A stretch of 64,000 nt of DNA from Sclerotinia nivalis (GCA_029531795.1 JAPEIS010000004.1:2294001-2358000), one strand, 5' to 3'; shown: positions 46,178 to 59,162, counted from the stretch's first letter. Numbers and translations: made by a program. The notes: a model not told the origin generated them from the letters alone.

Positions 46178-48424
46178 GGTTGATCTGTTAGGTGAGGAAA
46201 CATTTGAAAAAAAAAAGAAAAATGATACAACATATATCTATTTTAGATGAAATTATCTGAAGGAGAAATCAATACCGCTGCAAATTCGGTAATACTTTCC
46301 CACCTGCAAGCGTTCTCAAGAACAGCAAAAGGCCCGCCTCCTACTCTAAGGTCACCCAATGAGCGACGCTGAAAAATCCCGAGATAATGGTGCCCCGTGG
46401 GGCATCTGCTGATTACAGTTTCTCCATGAGGTTAATACCCCGCTGGCTCACGAACCATCAACCCATGCACTGTCATTTCAAATCAATATACAACATAGGT
46501 TGAAGCTTACACAGCATATTTGAATGTGGAATATCTCCGAGATAATTCCGCATTACAGGTGGGGAAATCATTTCTCATCGACAGCATCTTTGCATATGGA
46601 TTCTTTGTGGCAAATCATCAAAATCATCAAAATCCTCACTGTTCAATCCTGTATCATGTCGTGGGCTTTCAAGGCCAATAGAACTTCTTTTGCTGAAGAG
46701 GTCTTATTATGCTTCGAATTCGAGCAATAATGAAAATGGGTATTGCTAAATGGAAATGGTGCCTTCCGTAAAACACTGGCAAGTTTCAGAGTGTGGAACC
46801 CAAGTAAGGTACCTGATTTACAAAGTACTTGATTAACGAAACTTATCTTATTCAGATATGCAACAGGGTCCAATGAAACATTTCCCGCTAGGGGATGGGT
46901 GGTCAGCCCGCTCTTCAAGCATTGTTTGGTACAGTCTACTCTTATTACAAAAGTGGTCAACCGTCAGTGGTGGCCTGATACTATCTAGTCTAATGTTTGA
47001 GTCTGGACCTCACGAATTTTACCTTGAAGGTTTTTGTCCATCATTACCAGAGAAGGAAAGTCCTATGCAGCATTTACAGTCTAGATTTATATAATTTAAA
47101 TTTAGACGAGTTAGACGTGAACTGCTCTCGGAAGCAGGACTGAAGAAGAATCAATCTCCGACAAACAAACCTGGCCCCTTAACCTAATTCGGTATTTTCA
47201 CACAGAAACGATGCTATAGTGTTCGTCAGGTCCCCTGATCTTACGCCCGTATAATAAATATTCTGTCTTATATTCGCGATGACAAAGTTGATGGAAAGAC
47301 TATAGCTCGGCTTGTGCGTGAACGGATAAAACGGGCCAGCCCTAGCAAATTCTCTTGGCTATAAATTATGAATGCGGTCGGAACTATCCGGCAAGCTAAA
47401 AAATTAGTTCCGACCTTTCTTAATTCCTTATTACGACTTCAATCACTGAAACTTAACTGGATTTTATATTTTTGTTCGAATCTTGATATTGATTTTAGCG
47501 AAGCAGTGAAGGAAAAACGTGAGATTCATCATAGGAGAAAATAAAAGTATCCTGGTAAAATCTTTGAAATGTCGCTTGGCAATGGTCTTTGATAAGGGAT
47601 TTCACCTCGGCAGGTATCCTCGAGGTATTCTTCCATTTCTGAGCAGGGGTTGCAACTCATACCGTCTTTGATGTTTGGTTGGGGAATGCAAAATCTGGTC
47701 CGAATTGTGGGGGTTCCGTGTATAAACCTTGTTCCTAACTGGGATGTGGGAAAGTGCCGCTGTGGGTTTACGGATCCTTCAGCCGAATTCAGCTATTTGC
47801 AAATGATTTGAAGTCAGAGCAATTTGCTGTTGATTGGTTTGCTTGCGAAATGATATTGAATTTCAAGGGCAACAATGGCATGGGAATAATCAAATTTTCA
47901 GCAGACACTCTATGAAAGCGGAAGAGACAAGACCGAGTGACCGAGACTACTACCCATTGTTTAGAGTTCTCTGCCCCAAGTGTCCCAGAAATGCTTCATT
48001 TTCTACTCCGGCAACTGGAGCAATTCTTATGTGAGATGTTCATCATCTATGATATTAACGAGCAATATCAAAACCTCGAAGGAACACAATAATATAAAGT
48101 TATGACTCGGGTCCCAATTGACGGGAGGCGCAACGGGTCGCTGCATCGATCTGACATCTTTTGCCATGGTATGGAAGGTAATCTGGTAGCGATTGTGCCT
48201 TTTCAAGCCCTTGTCATCAACAAGCGGGAAACAAAATCCTACTCCGTACATGAACAGGCCACCATAGAGCTAAAATGACATAACAAGGACTTTTCTTCAA
48301 AGCATAGTGATATAGTTAAGTTTATAACGACAAAGGTTTCAAAAGGCCAAGTTATATACATATCTCAAATCCGGTGTTATGGAATTGGAGTTTTTATGGA
48401 ATATCTTCTGGAAAGTTTATCATC
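46178..48424. other. 2.2-kb divergent intergenic region
   Basis: Lies between the divergent sugar transporter (-) and rhodopsin-domain gene (+). Short frames (46524-46730, 46643-46960, 46858-47094, 47834-48034, 48027-48251) have no domains or consistent splice sites and overlap each other on both strands. Treated as non-coding. Confidence 0.5.
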
Positions 48425-50026
48425 ATGCCCACTTTGTGGGTCTATAACTCAACACCAGAGATTAATGCTCGATCCAACTATCCTTTGATCTTAGAAGCTT
48501 CATTCCCTTTGCTCGTGTTGATGCTCATTACTGTCAGTACGAGACTGTATGTTAGAGTTCGTACTGTGCGAGGTATTGGTGCTGATGATTGGGCTGTTGT
48601 GATTGCTGCGGTATGTTTTTCATTCTCTTATTCCTCGATTTTACGCTGATTCTTTACTAGACCTGTAGTATTGTTTACAACGCCTGCACTATTTCACGTA
48701 AGAAATATTTTAACTAAACTTGATCAAAGTTAATGATGAAATAGAATCAAGATGGGGATTAGGTTTACCGTTGGCTCTTCGGCCAGCAGTCAATTTGAAT
48801 CCATATTCTAAAGTGAGGCAATCGATTGATACACCAGAAAATAGCCACTGACAATAACACAGGTTAATTACGCTGGTCGACCCTTCTATATGATAGGTGT
48901 CTTGTGTTTCAAAGTTTCACTTTGCTTCTCCTATCTGCGCATTCTCTCCAAAGGACAACCAAACTATCGTCTCTTAGTATGGTTTGTAATGGTCCTCTGT
49001 ATCCTAGGACACGGAGCCGGAACTCTCGCACTAATGTTCAACTGCAATCCGGTACATCAACCCCTCCCATTCCCTTCCAAACCAGGTACTAACCCGGCAA
49101 CTTCCAGGTACAAAAATCCTGGCTGCCAAAAACACCCGGAAAATGTCTTCCCGTCGGCCCCCTTTTCTTCGGTCTAGCTATAACAACAATCGTCTTCGAT
49201 GTGATAATTTTCTTCCTTCCTATCCCCTTCCTTTATGTTCTACGAATGGATAATCGAAAGAAATTCGGCATCATAGGAGTTTTTGCCCTTGGAATCTTCA
49301 CAACTGTTTGTTCGGTTATGCGCATGTCGGAAATTCCAGTTATTACGAAGGGAAGCGGAGATTCTACAATGTTGGTTGTATGGGGAAATATTGAATTGAA
49401 TGTTGGGGTACGTACTACATCCTATCCTGCACTATCTAAAAATCACCTCCTTCTGTACACGAAAATGAAAAAAAAACTAACTATTCTGCCAAACACAGAT
49501 AATCCTAACCTGCATGCCGGTCCTCGCACCCCTCTTCAAAATCTTCGGTAAAAAACTCACTTCCTCCGGAAAAACAGGGAGTACGAATCCGTATGCTCAT
49601 ACCGGAAGTCATAATATGCAAGTTTTTTCGCATGGGAATGGGAAGAGTGCCAATAGGAAAAGTGCGCATAGAACCACGATTACGAATTTGAATTTGAGTT
49701 CGAGTAGGAAAGAAAGGGTTAGTAGGACGCTGAGGTATCCTGGTGATGTGAGCGATAATGAGAGTCAGGAGACTATTTTGGGGAAGAGTGGGGAGGAGGA
49801 AGTGAGGGAGGGTGAGGGCGGTGTGGGTGGAAATGAGGGAAGGGGAGGAGGAAGTCGGAATAGTGGGGAGAGTAAGGGTGGAGACGGAATCGGTGATGTG
49901 AATGGTAATGGTAATGGGAAGGAAATAGAAGGTATAATCAGAACGGTACAGATTGAAGTTTCAAGCGAAGAACGAGCAATCGATGACGAGGAACTCGACG
50001 ATGAGAATAGACGGGGTAATAAGTGA
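48425..50026 (+). CDS. fungal-rhodopsin-domain integral membrane protein
   Basis: Six exons (48425-48610, 48661-48697, 48745-48812, 48863-49051, 49108-49407, 49499-50026) join in frame to 435 aa. Seven TM segments fit: ILEASFPLLVLMLITVSTRLYV, VVIAATCSIVYNA, FYMIGVLCFKVSLCFSYLRIL, LVWFVMVLCILGHGAG, FGLAITTIVFDVIIFFLPIPF, FGIIGVFALGIFTTVCSVMRM and a last hydrophobic stretch IILTCMPVLAPLF. The family motifs RVRTVRGIGADDWAVV, NPYSKVNYAGRPFYMIG, FNCNPVQKSWLP and WGNIELNVGIILTC are clear. This is the large Pezizomycotina family related to PTH11/SAT4, with no known ligand here. No CFEM cysteine domain is present. The C-terminal 170 residues are cytosolic, Ser/Arg- then Gly/Glu-rich. Start chosen at MPTLWV because upstream in-frame codons are not ATG. 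Confidence 0.9.
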
Positions 50027-51018
50027 TTGGGATCTCCGATCATTGGAGAACCGATTTCTTTTTCGGTTCATACATCACGCTAATTCGATGGTATATATAC
50101 ATCAATCGCAGCTGGGGTTTCTAGGATAATAGCACGACACCGAGCCTAGAGGAGCTATATCTACATTCTTTTCTAGAAAAAGATTTCATAATGCATCATC
50201 GTCTCTAGACCCCGTAAGTCAGTCAATCAGTCGCGTAGCTGGAAAAATTATGTATGATGCATATTTACGAACACACACCCATACACACTCATTTGAAATT
50301 TTCATTTGTTATTTCTTTTTTGTAAGCATAGCCATAGACATATAGATTTAGAGATCACATATCATCGTTAGAGATAGAGATAGATATTAACTTAGCTCAT
50401 TTAGCTCACTTAGCTTCGCTTCACCTGCTAGTGTATATATTAATTCGCTATTAATAGATGAGTTTTGAGGAGATGGATATGCATGAGAGAGTTTAGATTT
50501 TGATGTATTTATTTATATACGCATATCTCGAATTTTTGGTATTTAGGTGATTTGATGATTAGGTGTTGAGATGTTGAGGTATTATAATCGTAAACGAATA
50601 TTAGTGATAGTACCCCTAACGACTCCTACCTCCTACCTTATAGATTTCTCGTCCGCTCACGAAATATATAATTCCAATGATTCCAATGATTCCAACCACA
50701 GCAGTAGAAAGTAAATTAACTCGAAACTTGTCGAGACTATTCAAGAGTAGACTGAAAGGGAAAACAAAAGGGAATAGGGTAGATATACGAGTTTCGATTG
50801 GATTTTTCTGTTTTTTGATTCTCTGATTGTCTGATTATTTAATTCTTATCTTCTTCTCTCCTCATCTATTTAAAGCTCTCGATCCACCCATCCATCAAAA
50901 ATCCACTCCACTCCACTCACTATCACTCTCCATTACATATCACTAACCCAAACAACCCTACCAACAACTCTAATACTCTAATACTCCATAAATATATCTA
51001 ACTCCCCTCACAACCCCC
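50027..51018. other. convergent intergenic region
   Basis: 3' ends of the rhodopsin-domain gene (+) and dynamin-like gene (-). Contains AGAGATAGAGATAG near 50371-50384 and CACTCCACTCCACTC-type repeats near 50903-50920. No coding frame. Confidence 0.55.
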
Positions 51019-53704
51019 TCACAACCCCCTCCCCTGCGAGCCCAAATTCACTTTATACTCCTTCGCCTTATTCATAGCCCTATTCAACAAATCCTTTTCC
51101 CTTTCCAAGCGATCGCGATCCGCTAGCTGTTGTTTAGTTTCTCCTGCGATTTTTCGTAGTGCTTCTTCATTCTGTGTTTATTTTGTTAGTAACGTTTTCT
51201 TTTTTCTTTTTATAACATTACAGCGAGTTTACTAGAGTAGTATTTTTGGTTGTTATGGTGATTTTTTGATATGGAGAAGGGGTGAGGTTATGAGAGTGGG
51301 AGGATGGGAGGATGGGAAAAACAACCCAAAGAAAAAAAATACTCACCCCCTGAAACCTCATCGTAATCAAATCCGGCGCAAAAGTCCTCAACGGACTCTT
51401 CTCCCCCAAAAGATGCCTCTCACAAACCTGATGACAAACATTATCCACAAACCGCACCATGCCAATCTCATAATAACTAGCCAACTTATCATGCGTCGTA
51501 AAAATCGCCTCGATCCTCGCATGATGTCCAAACCAATTCTGCACCTGGGTTCGCACAACCGCCTTATCACGAGATTTCAGCGCGTCCAATTCCGCCACCA
51601 TGAAATCGATACGTCTGCAGCGTAAATCTTGGAGTCGTCGCACGTTCCATTTGTTGAGTGTGACGATTAGTCCGGAATTTTCGTCGTTGAGAAGGTTATC
51701 TAATTCGCGGATGGCGTCGCTGTGGACGGTGGTTTTGTCTTCTTCGAGTAGGGTTTGGATGTTGAGTCGGAGGGACTCTTCGTCGCAGATGGCGTGGAGT
51801 AAGCATTCTACTGATTTGCCAATTGCTTTGATTAGATGATCGATGAGTTTTTGTGTTTGTTCCCTCCAATCTGGTGTTAGTTCGCTCCAGAGACTGCGTA
51901 ACACGGCTGTGTTGACTTCATCCGCCATTTCCATGCCACGATTATCATTGATGCATTTCCCGATATCGGCCAAGTACTTGTTTCGAAATATTGATCTTTC
52001 CCATGTTATTTCATCTTCTGATTCTAGAGAAAATGCCGGACGATTGCAATTGAACTGCTCTTCATACACCGACAGCATACCATCCCTAAAATCATCAAGA
52101 GCATCCCGAACAATTTTTCGAATTTTGACTTCTGCACAGCTAACAGGTAAACGATCATTATGTCCATCGATAGCATCAGCTGCGTGAAGAGCATATTTCG
52201 TCGCAAGATTGACGAGGCAATTCATCTGGCTCTCAGGAGTGATTCGCGGTGGACCCAAACCTTTAATCCTCGCCTCAGCAGCTTCCAGACGTTTTTCGAT
52301 TTCGGGGATGAGTTGTGGAATACTCCGGGTGACATGTTCATTGTGCATTGTTGTCAAAGCATCTTTGAGATTCTTGATGCCGAGTTTTTTGGGACATTTC
52401 AACTCTGTCCATGCTTTTTGACGGAATAATGCTGCTTCCTTATTATCTCTTTCATCGCTACCGAGGTTGGTTTTTCTTTCTGCTGGTAAAAGATTACGCA
52501 ATGCAAACCAGCCGTATTTGAGACACCTGTTGAAATTAGGGTCGGTCTCGTCGTTCTTGATGGCCCTGTAAACCTGTCATTATCTCTTTATCAGTATACA
52601 TTCATTCATGATAGAAGTAACAGCCATCTAAAATACGAACCCAATCATCCCTGTCCACTTCTACCTTATCACACTTCGTAATAACACCAATGACTCGATC
52701 TTTCCAGTGATCAATCTTTGCAATAAGTTGAAAAACGTCTTGAGTTTCCACATTTGCAGGATGTGCAACGGCTCTTTAGAATATTAGTAAAAACCTTCAA
52801 CTTCTTTTCTGATTGACTTACAGAACAATACTTCTAGGATTGGTTATGTAATGGTCCACCAATGCTTTAGCCATTTTATGAGCGGCATGGTTTGCTGATG
52901 AAACGTTAGGAAGCCGATCAACTATCAAATAGATTGCAAGACTTACATGAAACCAAACCAGGTATATCAATGATTGTAATATTGATTTCTCCCGGGCCCT
53001 TCTTCACAATTTTGAGAGTTGCATCGCTGAGTAAGTTTTTCTGGTTCTGCGCGGTGGTGGATTTACTTGGTTCATTGGGATCTTCCATGATTGCTGCTCT
53101 TGCCTGACGTTATATTAGTATCGAAGCTCAATCATGACTTTTCCAAAGGTCACGAGAACGAAGAAAATTAACATACCTGAGTAATTATATCACCAAACTC
53201 AACAGTTTGTGCATCCTGACCTTCCCATTTCCCATTAAAATCATCGATACGAGCCGACTGCTTCTCCAACCACTTTTTCTGTGGAGCAGTTTGAGTGAGC
53301 ACATCGAAAGCACGAACCGGTTTCGTGATGCTAATCTCGAGAGAATGTTCAGATGCTCGCTGTAGGGAAACCTCGGTTGGAAAACGTGTACAGAGACCGT
53401 CATCCACGGGGAAAAGAAGTCGTGTAATAGCTTGAAGAACGGAGCTCTTACCAGAGCTTTGATCGCCAATGACGACAAGCTGTTTTTATATTAGTTAGAT
53501 GCTATTGGGAATTTTATGCATTGGGGTATGTGGCAAAAATAAGCGTACCTGAGGAAGATTGACGAGCTCATTGATACCCAACTTTTTCAATTCGTCGATG
53601 AAGGCGAGTTTTATCATGGTATCTTCATCTCCTAGGTGCTCGGGAGCAATCGCCAGGGTGGAGTCCTCATCATCGATATCCATTATTTCGTCAGGAGAAG
53701 ACAT
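51019..53704 (-). CDS. dynamin-superfamily GTPase (Mx/dynamin-like, short)
   Basis: A large GTPase expected to assemble on membranes. Seven exons (53704-53549, 53479-53177, 53103-52947, 52894-52822, 52773-52641, 52573-51347, 51171-51019) join in frame to 733 aa. The G domain carries all motifs: P-loop G57-DQSSGKS (residues 57-64), switch I Thr87 in TRFPTEVSL, DIPG at 199-202 and TKCD at 262-265. The middle domain follows. The final exon gives a 50-residue GED-like coiled region (EEALRKIAGETKQQLADRD, ending SQGRGL). There is no PH domain, Pro-rich tail, TM or mitochondrial presequence, so it is neither a classical endocytic dynamin nor Mgm1. It is shorter than and unlike Vps1/Dnm1 in its N-terminus (acidic, MSSPDEIMDIDDED). 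Fungal genomes hold many such Mx-like paralogues. The exon-5 donor is GTTCGT, weak but required to keep DDWVYRAIKNDE. Confidence 0.9.
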
Positions 53705-55627
53705 ATCTTCTTAACTTTGGATTGAGTAACCTTAGTGAAGTGAATGAGCTCTTCAAGAAATGACCAAACTGATTCAGAAAACTTGCAACGAAAATGCATA
53801 TCTCAAGCCATGAGATGTTGACAAATATATAGCCACCATCCCAACCACCAAATCATCCCATTAACCTCATACAAAGATAAATCGCCCTAAGAAAACACAG
53901 CTCACAGCTTCCATCCAAAGCAAATTTTGCATTGAAAATTCGCCCCAGCTTTGAAAAACACCGAAGCTTCTCGTACCAATAAGCTTAAGGTTATAATCAT
54001 TGATATAAAAAGACATTCAATAAAAGTAATCTATGATTCAAGGAGATATGGTAATTTTGCATCAAAACATGATAATCAAAACCTGATAATCAAAACCTGA
54101 TAAATAAACACAATCCAAAGAACGAATACCAAAGACACCGAGTCAATCTAGAAGGTTTCTGCCAAACTGCCAAACAGAATCGATAAAGGGGATGAAAACC
54201 TTGCACCACCAACTAAGGGAAAAGCTCAAACCACAAACATTCCTTGAGAAGCACCAGCCAGACCATAGAGCTCGAGCATAAGTAAAGCACTTTATTTTAT
54301 TTACTCGTAAATAATAATAGTCTTTCTGTTCAAGATCTTTTATTCTTAAAACTTTATCGAAAGTTCTAGCCTCGAAAAACCGAACGTAGGCTTAAGAGAT
54401 AATGGTTGCTGCTACTAGCTCGCTGTCCATAGAATTGTTTTCGAGATCTGGGAACTGTGAACTTCAGTAGATGAATCGTATTGTACTGAAATCAGATCCA
54501 TGCTTGGTACTCTTTTTATCCATTTCCGCTATCTCAATCTCCACAGACACCCCATACAGACACAACATACACAACTTAATCAATCAATCATTTACTCAAC
54601 GAACACCGAACTAAATCGAAACTTTCTTCTGTTTTTGATTTGATTTCTTTTTCATTTCGCTACGTACTATACAGTACGCTTCCCTTCGTCGCGCACTCCC
54701 TCCTCCCCTCTCTCACTCCCCATCCATCCTGCCATATCCATATGGTCTGACCAAGGTGGTAAACTTTCAATAATCGAAGAGCTTCCTTTTCCTTCCAGTT
54801 ACCAGCTACCAACCATTTCATGCATATCATTTGTACAAATTCCTTGATCTATCCTTCTTTGATCACTCCACCATCAATCCCTTTCAACCCTTCAACAACA
54901 TTTCTGCACACTTCTTCCCCTCGTCCCCCGACCCCTCTACATCCATCTCGAATTCTTCCAGAGCAATCATAAGAGCCGTTATTTCTTTCATCCATTTCTT
55001 CTGCAAGAAAGGCCAAGCCAAGCCCAATCCCATCTATATGAATTTCTTGTCACAATGACAGAACAAACAAACATCTATGATCATTTCATTTTCGCCCATC
55101 CCAATCAAAAGAAGAAGACAAATGCAACCTTCCCACCACCCCACCTCCAAAAGAGAAACCCATGCCAACCCTACCCCATACCCTCCCATATCAAATAGTG
55201 AAAGATAAAAAAATGTCGACATGATATTTTCGCCAGTTGCAAGATATATCTTCTCATCTGTGATGAGCAGGAGAAGTTGTCGTACTGTACTCGACAAAGG
55301 AAACTCGTTGATTAATACTTCTAATCGCAGCATATCGGGAATGTTCATGATCCCGAAATCAATTCAGAGCGCTAAGTTCAGGTGATTCTGTTTTGTATAA
55401 TCCAACGAAAGAAAGAGATGAGAAATGCCCATCCTGTGTGTGTAACACGAAAAAAAAAATTATTCATCGCCTTTGCCTGCCATAAGCCCCATGAAAAGCG
55501 CCTTCGCTTGAGTTTTGATGATGTGGCTGACGATACCGCTCAATTTACAGAAGCAAAGGATAAAAAAAAAAGAAATGTTTGGTGGTTAATGCACCACGCG
55601 TGCTGCAAGGTGGAGTAATTTACTCCT
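53705..55627. other. intergenic region, no gene seen
   Basis: Promoter of the dynamin-like gene and 3' region of VAC7. Frames at 54831-55058 and 55034-55348 overlap on opposite strands and look accidental. An A-run-containing stretch lies at 55450-55460. Confidence 0.5.
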
Positions 55628-58420
55628 CTAATCGAACAAGTGATGAGTCCCGTCAATGATATGAATATTGTCAGGATCTTGATCAGCTGCATTTGGTTTA
55701 ACTGTTGCCCGACCCTCTACTCCTACACTTCTGGCTTTCGAGCTAAGTGGAAGTGTGTATTTCAGCGTTCCTCGGACGATGAGTTCAAACTCATGTTGAA
55801 GAACTCTTCCCCAGCGTTCTGATCCACGTGGCTCCGTCTGGTTGCCGGGTCTTAGGATTCGCATCTCACCAACAGATACAGATGATATACGTTGAAATGG
55901 TGACCCCTCAAAGATCAGTGGACTCTCGAAATCGTAAATGTGTCCAATTTCCAAGTTCGGATTGGTATTTGGATCATCGTCCACCGGTGGATCATCAATT
56001 GGATCATCTCGTTTCTGTTTGGTTCCACGTCTCCATGATATCCTCCCAGACGGCTGCGCCCACCATTCAGAATCCGTTCCAGCGTATTTGGATTTTGCAA
56101 AGATAACCATATCCATGGAGTCGATAGTGACGGCAACCAGATTTGGATTCTGGGCAATAACTTGTAAATCTACAATCACATCTTGCTCGCTGGCTAATAT
56201 ATTTTTCAAAGCCAATACTTTCACATTCGCTAGAGGTTGAGTTGTCGCAAACAAGAACACAACAGCACCTGCCACAACAAGAAGAATTAATAAGGATAGG
56301 AACATGCATCCGGCAAACCGAGCGAAAAATGAGCGGTTCTGTCTTTGATGGTCGATGTGCCTTGATGATGGGGCGTTCCCACGACGTATGCGACTCGATC
56401 GAGCCGAGCGGATTGTGGACGGAATAAGTGGTGTTCTTTCATCGTCCGCTGCATCATCAAGATCATATCCCGAACTAATTGGTGAGGTCCTCTTGCCGTT
56501 CGCGTTGGACATTCTCGCCGAGTTCACCACTCTAGGACTTGTTGGTCTCGAGCCTTGTCGGTTAGGGTGTGCTGAAAACTTCGATTTCGCGGCATTGGGA
56601 AAAGGTGATTCGTTATCGAAGAGAGATGCATGACCGTTGCCCCCATTTCGGCCCCACCGACTGAAATGATGATGTGCCGTCCCCCTGCCCAGATTACTCC
56701 GTGATGTACCCTTTCCGTCGTCTTCCGTCGACATTTCTTGAGGTGCACTGTTATACGAGGAGTTTGCGAATTTCATACTCTTCTTCATCGCCACACTATG
56801 ACTACCGGTATCCATCATTGAGCGCAATCCGTTTCTTGCATCTATTTGACTGGCCATGGAAGTAGCACTTGGGGTTCGGGAATGAAATCGACGGGGTCTC
56901 TCTTGTTCTGGTGGGTTCGATTCGTAAACAAAGGTCTCTTCGGAATCGGAGGAATTCGCTTCATCGACGGCGCTCGCGACTTTGGCTTCGAAGATATCTG
57001 CTTTGGAAGAGGCTGGACGTTGTCTAGTTAGCAAAAGAGAAGCACTATACAAATTTAAACTGGGTCTACGAGAAGATCTCTCTGATACCGTCCGCTCGGG
57101 ACTCGTCGAGTCCATACTTCCTTTACGTGGCGAGGGTCCTTGTCCGCACGCCTTGTCTGGAGACCGAGCGGAATATGCACTGGAGATTGATCGTGTAGAA
57201 TGATGATGTAATAGTCTGGATCTTGAAATTGATTGCTCACCCGTTCCAGAAGCTACCGAGGGGGCCTTTCGACTTTTCTTCTTTTCCTTCCTAGGTCGAA
57301 TGGTCTCGGTACTTTGTTTGGCCCGCAAACTTCCATTGGCTCCTAATCCTCCCGCGCCGGTAGCAAGAGCAATTTGTGGAATGGAGCTAACCGTCTCCGT
57401 CTCCACTGTCATATTTTTGGCAGAACCTTCCCCAGATGGTTTACCTCGCCCTGCTGATGGTCCACTAAATGATTTGGGTGGTCCAGGTCGACTTGCTGTA
57501 GGAGTAATGTTCTTCATCTTGTTGTCTCCCTTCCCACCACTCTCGCTCCCACTCTCATTTGTTGTTATAATCACCGGCTTCTTGAGTATGTCGACTGATG
57601 CGCCGTCCATTAGGTCTTGTCCTGTTGGTAGAGTTGGGTTTCCATTAGAACTTCTATCGATTGCGCCATCGAGTTCGAAAGATGGAGTATTCGGTTGACT
57701 GATCTCTTGAACGGTTTCTAACGTTGAACTACCACCGCTAACACCTCTCGCAGGTGTTCTCATCCCTGGTGTTAACAGATTCTCTTCTGATTCACTATCT
57801 GCGGCAGATTTCCCTTCCGCTCTTGGCTCTGCGGCGGGAGAGGTTCTTTGCACATTGATCGCGGGAAAGTCTTGTTCCGTCCTTCGGGGTGATAACAAGC
57901 TATTCTGTCTTGGAGGGGGGGATCTTATTCTCGGGGATACAGGCCAACGTGGACCATCTCTGACTTCACTCGTTACTAGCGGCTTCTGAGGTATTGGTGT
58001 TCTAATGGAAGACTCGGATGCAACGTGATTGAAATGAGGAGTCTTTTGAGCCGATAATACTCGTTGTATAGCGGCTGCGGATGGTGGATACTGGTTACTA
58101 GTTGATCGTGAAGGACTAATGTCTTGGCTATTCTTCCTTGATCTGGAGGGGGTACCTGAGCGAGCGGCAGAGGTGTTTCTTAGTTGAGGTCGGACTGGTG
58201 AAGATTCTCGTGATCCTATTGGACTATTTGTTGCAGAAGATGTTCGATTTGTTTGTAATCTCCTAACGGTAGGTCTAGATGATGTATCGTAGCTCCTTCT
58301 AGATGCTGTTGTTGATGATTTTGAATCTGAAGTTGGTGATGGAATGTTTGTATCTAATGGTGATGGTGAAGGAGTCTCTCGCATTTCTGCGGATTTCTGT
58401 ATGTATGGTTTGTCGTCCAT
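55628..58420 (-). CDS. VAC7: vacuolar segregation protein Vac7
   Basis: A vacuolar membrane protein that activates the Fab1 PI3P 5-kinase complex to make PI(3,5)P2, controlling vacuole size and inheritance. A single 930-codon exon, with no intron visible. Residues 1-700 are a long, disordered Ser/Pro/Arg-rich cytosolic domain. One TM at about 703-728 (CMFLSLLILLVVAGAVVFLFA) follows a basic stretch (RQNRSFFARF). The luminal domain of about 200 residues begins PLANVKVLALKNILASEQDV and contains AQNPNLVAVTIDSMDMVIFAKSKY, the block that identifies Vac7. An acidic Pro/Asp insert (DDPIDDPPVDDDPN) interrupts the luminal part. Start at MDDKPYIQ; an alternative Met lies at residue 13. Large size and poor conservation of the cytosolic part are normal. 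Confidence 0.9.
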   Translation of the reverse strand: MDDKPYIQKSAEMRETPSPSPLDTNIPSPTSDSKSSTTASRRSYDTSSRPTVRRLQTNRTSSATNSPIGSRESSPVRPQLRNTSAARSGTPSRSRKNSQDISPSRSTSNQYPPSAAAIQRVLSAQKTPHFNHVASESSIRTPIPQKPLVTSEVRDGPRWPVSPRIRSPPPRQNSLLSPRRTEQDFPAINVQRTSPAAEPRAEGKSAADSESEENLLTPGMRTPARGVSGGSSTLETVQEISQPNTPSFELDGAIDRSSNGNPTLPTGQDLMDGASVDILKKPVIITTNESGSESGGKGDNKMKNITPTASRPGPPKSFSGPSAGRGKPSGEGSAKNMTVETETVSSIPQIALATGAGGLGANGSLRAKQSTETIRPRKEKKKSRKAPSVASGTGEQSISRSRLLHHHSTRSISSAYSARSPDKACGQGPSPRKGSMDSTSPERTVSERSSRRPSLNLYSASLLLTRQRPASSKADIFEAKVASAVDEANSSDSEETFVYESNPPEQERPRRFHSRTPSATSMASQIDARNGLRSMMDTGSHSVAMKKSMKFANSSYNSAPQEMSTEDDGKGTSRSNLGRGTAHHHFSRWGRNGGNGHASLFDNESPFPNAAKSKFSAHPNRQGSRPTSPRVVNSARMSNANGKRTSPISSGYDLDDAADDERTPLIPSTIRSARSSRIRRGNAPSSRHIDHQRQNRSFFARFAGCMFLSLLILLVVAGAVVFLFATTQPLANVKVLALKNILASEQDVIVDLQVIAQNPNLVAVTIDSMDMVIFAKSKYAGTDSEWWAQPSGRISWRRGTKQKRDDPIDDPPVDDDPNTNPNLEIGHIYDFESPLIFEGSPFQRISSVSVGEMRILRPGNQTEPRGSERWGRVLQHEFELIVRGTLKYTLPLSSKARSVGVEGRATVKPNAADQDPDNIHIIDGTHHLFD

Positions 58421-58499
58421 TGTAACTTACTTCTTGGTTTCTTTTGGAAGCAGTACCAGTTACAAGTACAACGTAACGAAAAGTTAAAAGTGGTAGCTT

Positions 58500-58526
58500 T
58501 TAGGTAGGGTAGGTAGGGTAGGTACG
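58500..58526. repeat. GGTAGGGTA tandem repeat
   Basis: Three near-perfect copies of TAGGTAGGG upstream of VAC7, followed by GGTACG. It lies about 80 bp before the VAC7 start, so it is inside its promoter or leader. Confidence 0.8.
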
Positions 58527-59162
58527 ACAAGTGAGAATGTAGTGCGTTGCTTTAGAGGCTTCAGAGGGTACTAGTAGCGAATGGGGATGTAACCCGACCG
58601 AACCAAACCTTTTTTTTTTTTTGCCAGCAAAACTTTTAATGCAGAAGTTGAGTTGTAGTAATGACTAAGTAATCCTATCGAGGGAATTTAACGAGTAAGA
58701 TGATAGACTTAAAAAAGATCATGTCATCCATCGAAGAGTTTTTGGAATCGTGGAAAGATAAGAAGGTCTCTTCAATTCCTTTTTGGGGGTAAAGAGGGGT
58801 TATGGTGGTGGTGTGTTTGTTGTGTTGTCGCAATGTTTAAGGCATCTAGGAACGAATAGATGTGCATTGGGGGGGATTGGAGTGCAGATGGTAAAGTTTG
58901 GGGATAGTGATTGGAATTGATTATTGTCTTGCGTAATGTAGTACAGAACAGTAAGTAAACAATAATAAAGTAAGTTGTAGTAAGACAAAAGAAGTATTGT
59001 TTAATTAGGACAAGATTAGAAAGAAAAGAATGTTCTCTCTATTTCTCTATCTCTCTCTCTCTCTCTCTATGAAAGAATAAAACAAAACGATGATGGCGAT
59101 CTTTCTCTTCTTCTGTATGAGGATTTTTATCAATTTTTATCAAAGCTGACCATTTCACTCCG

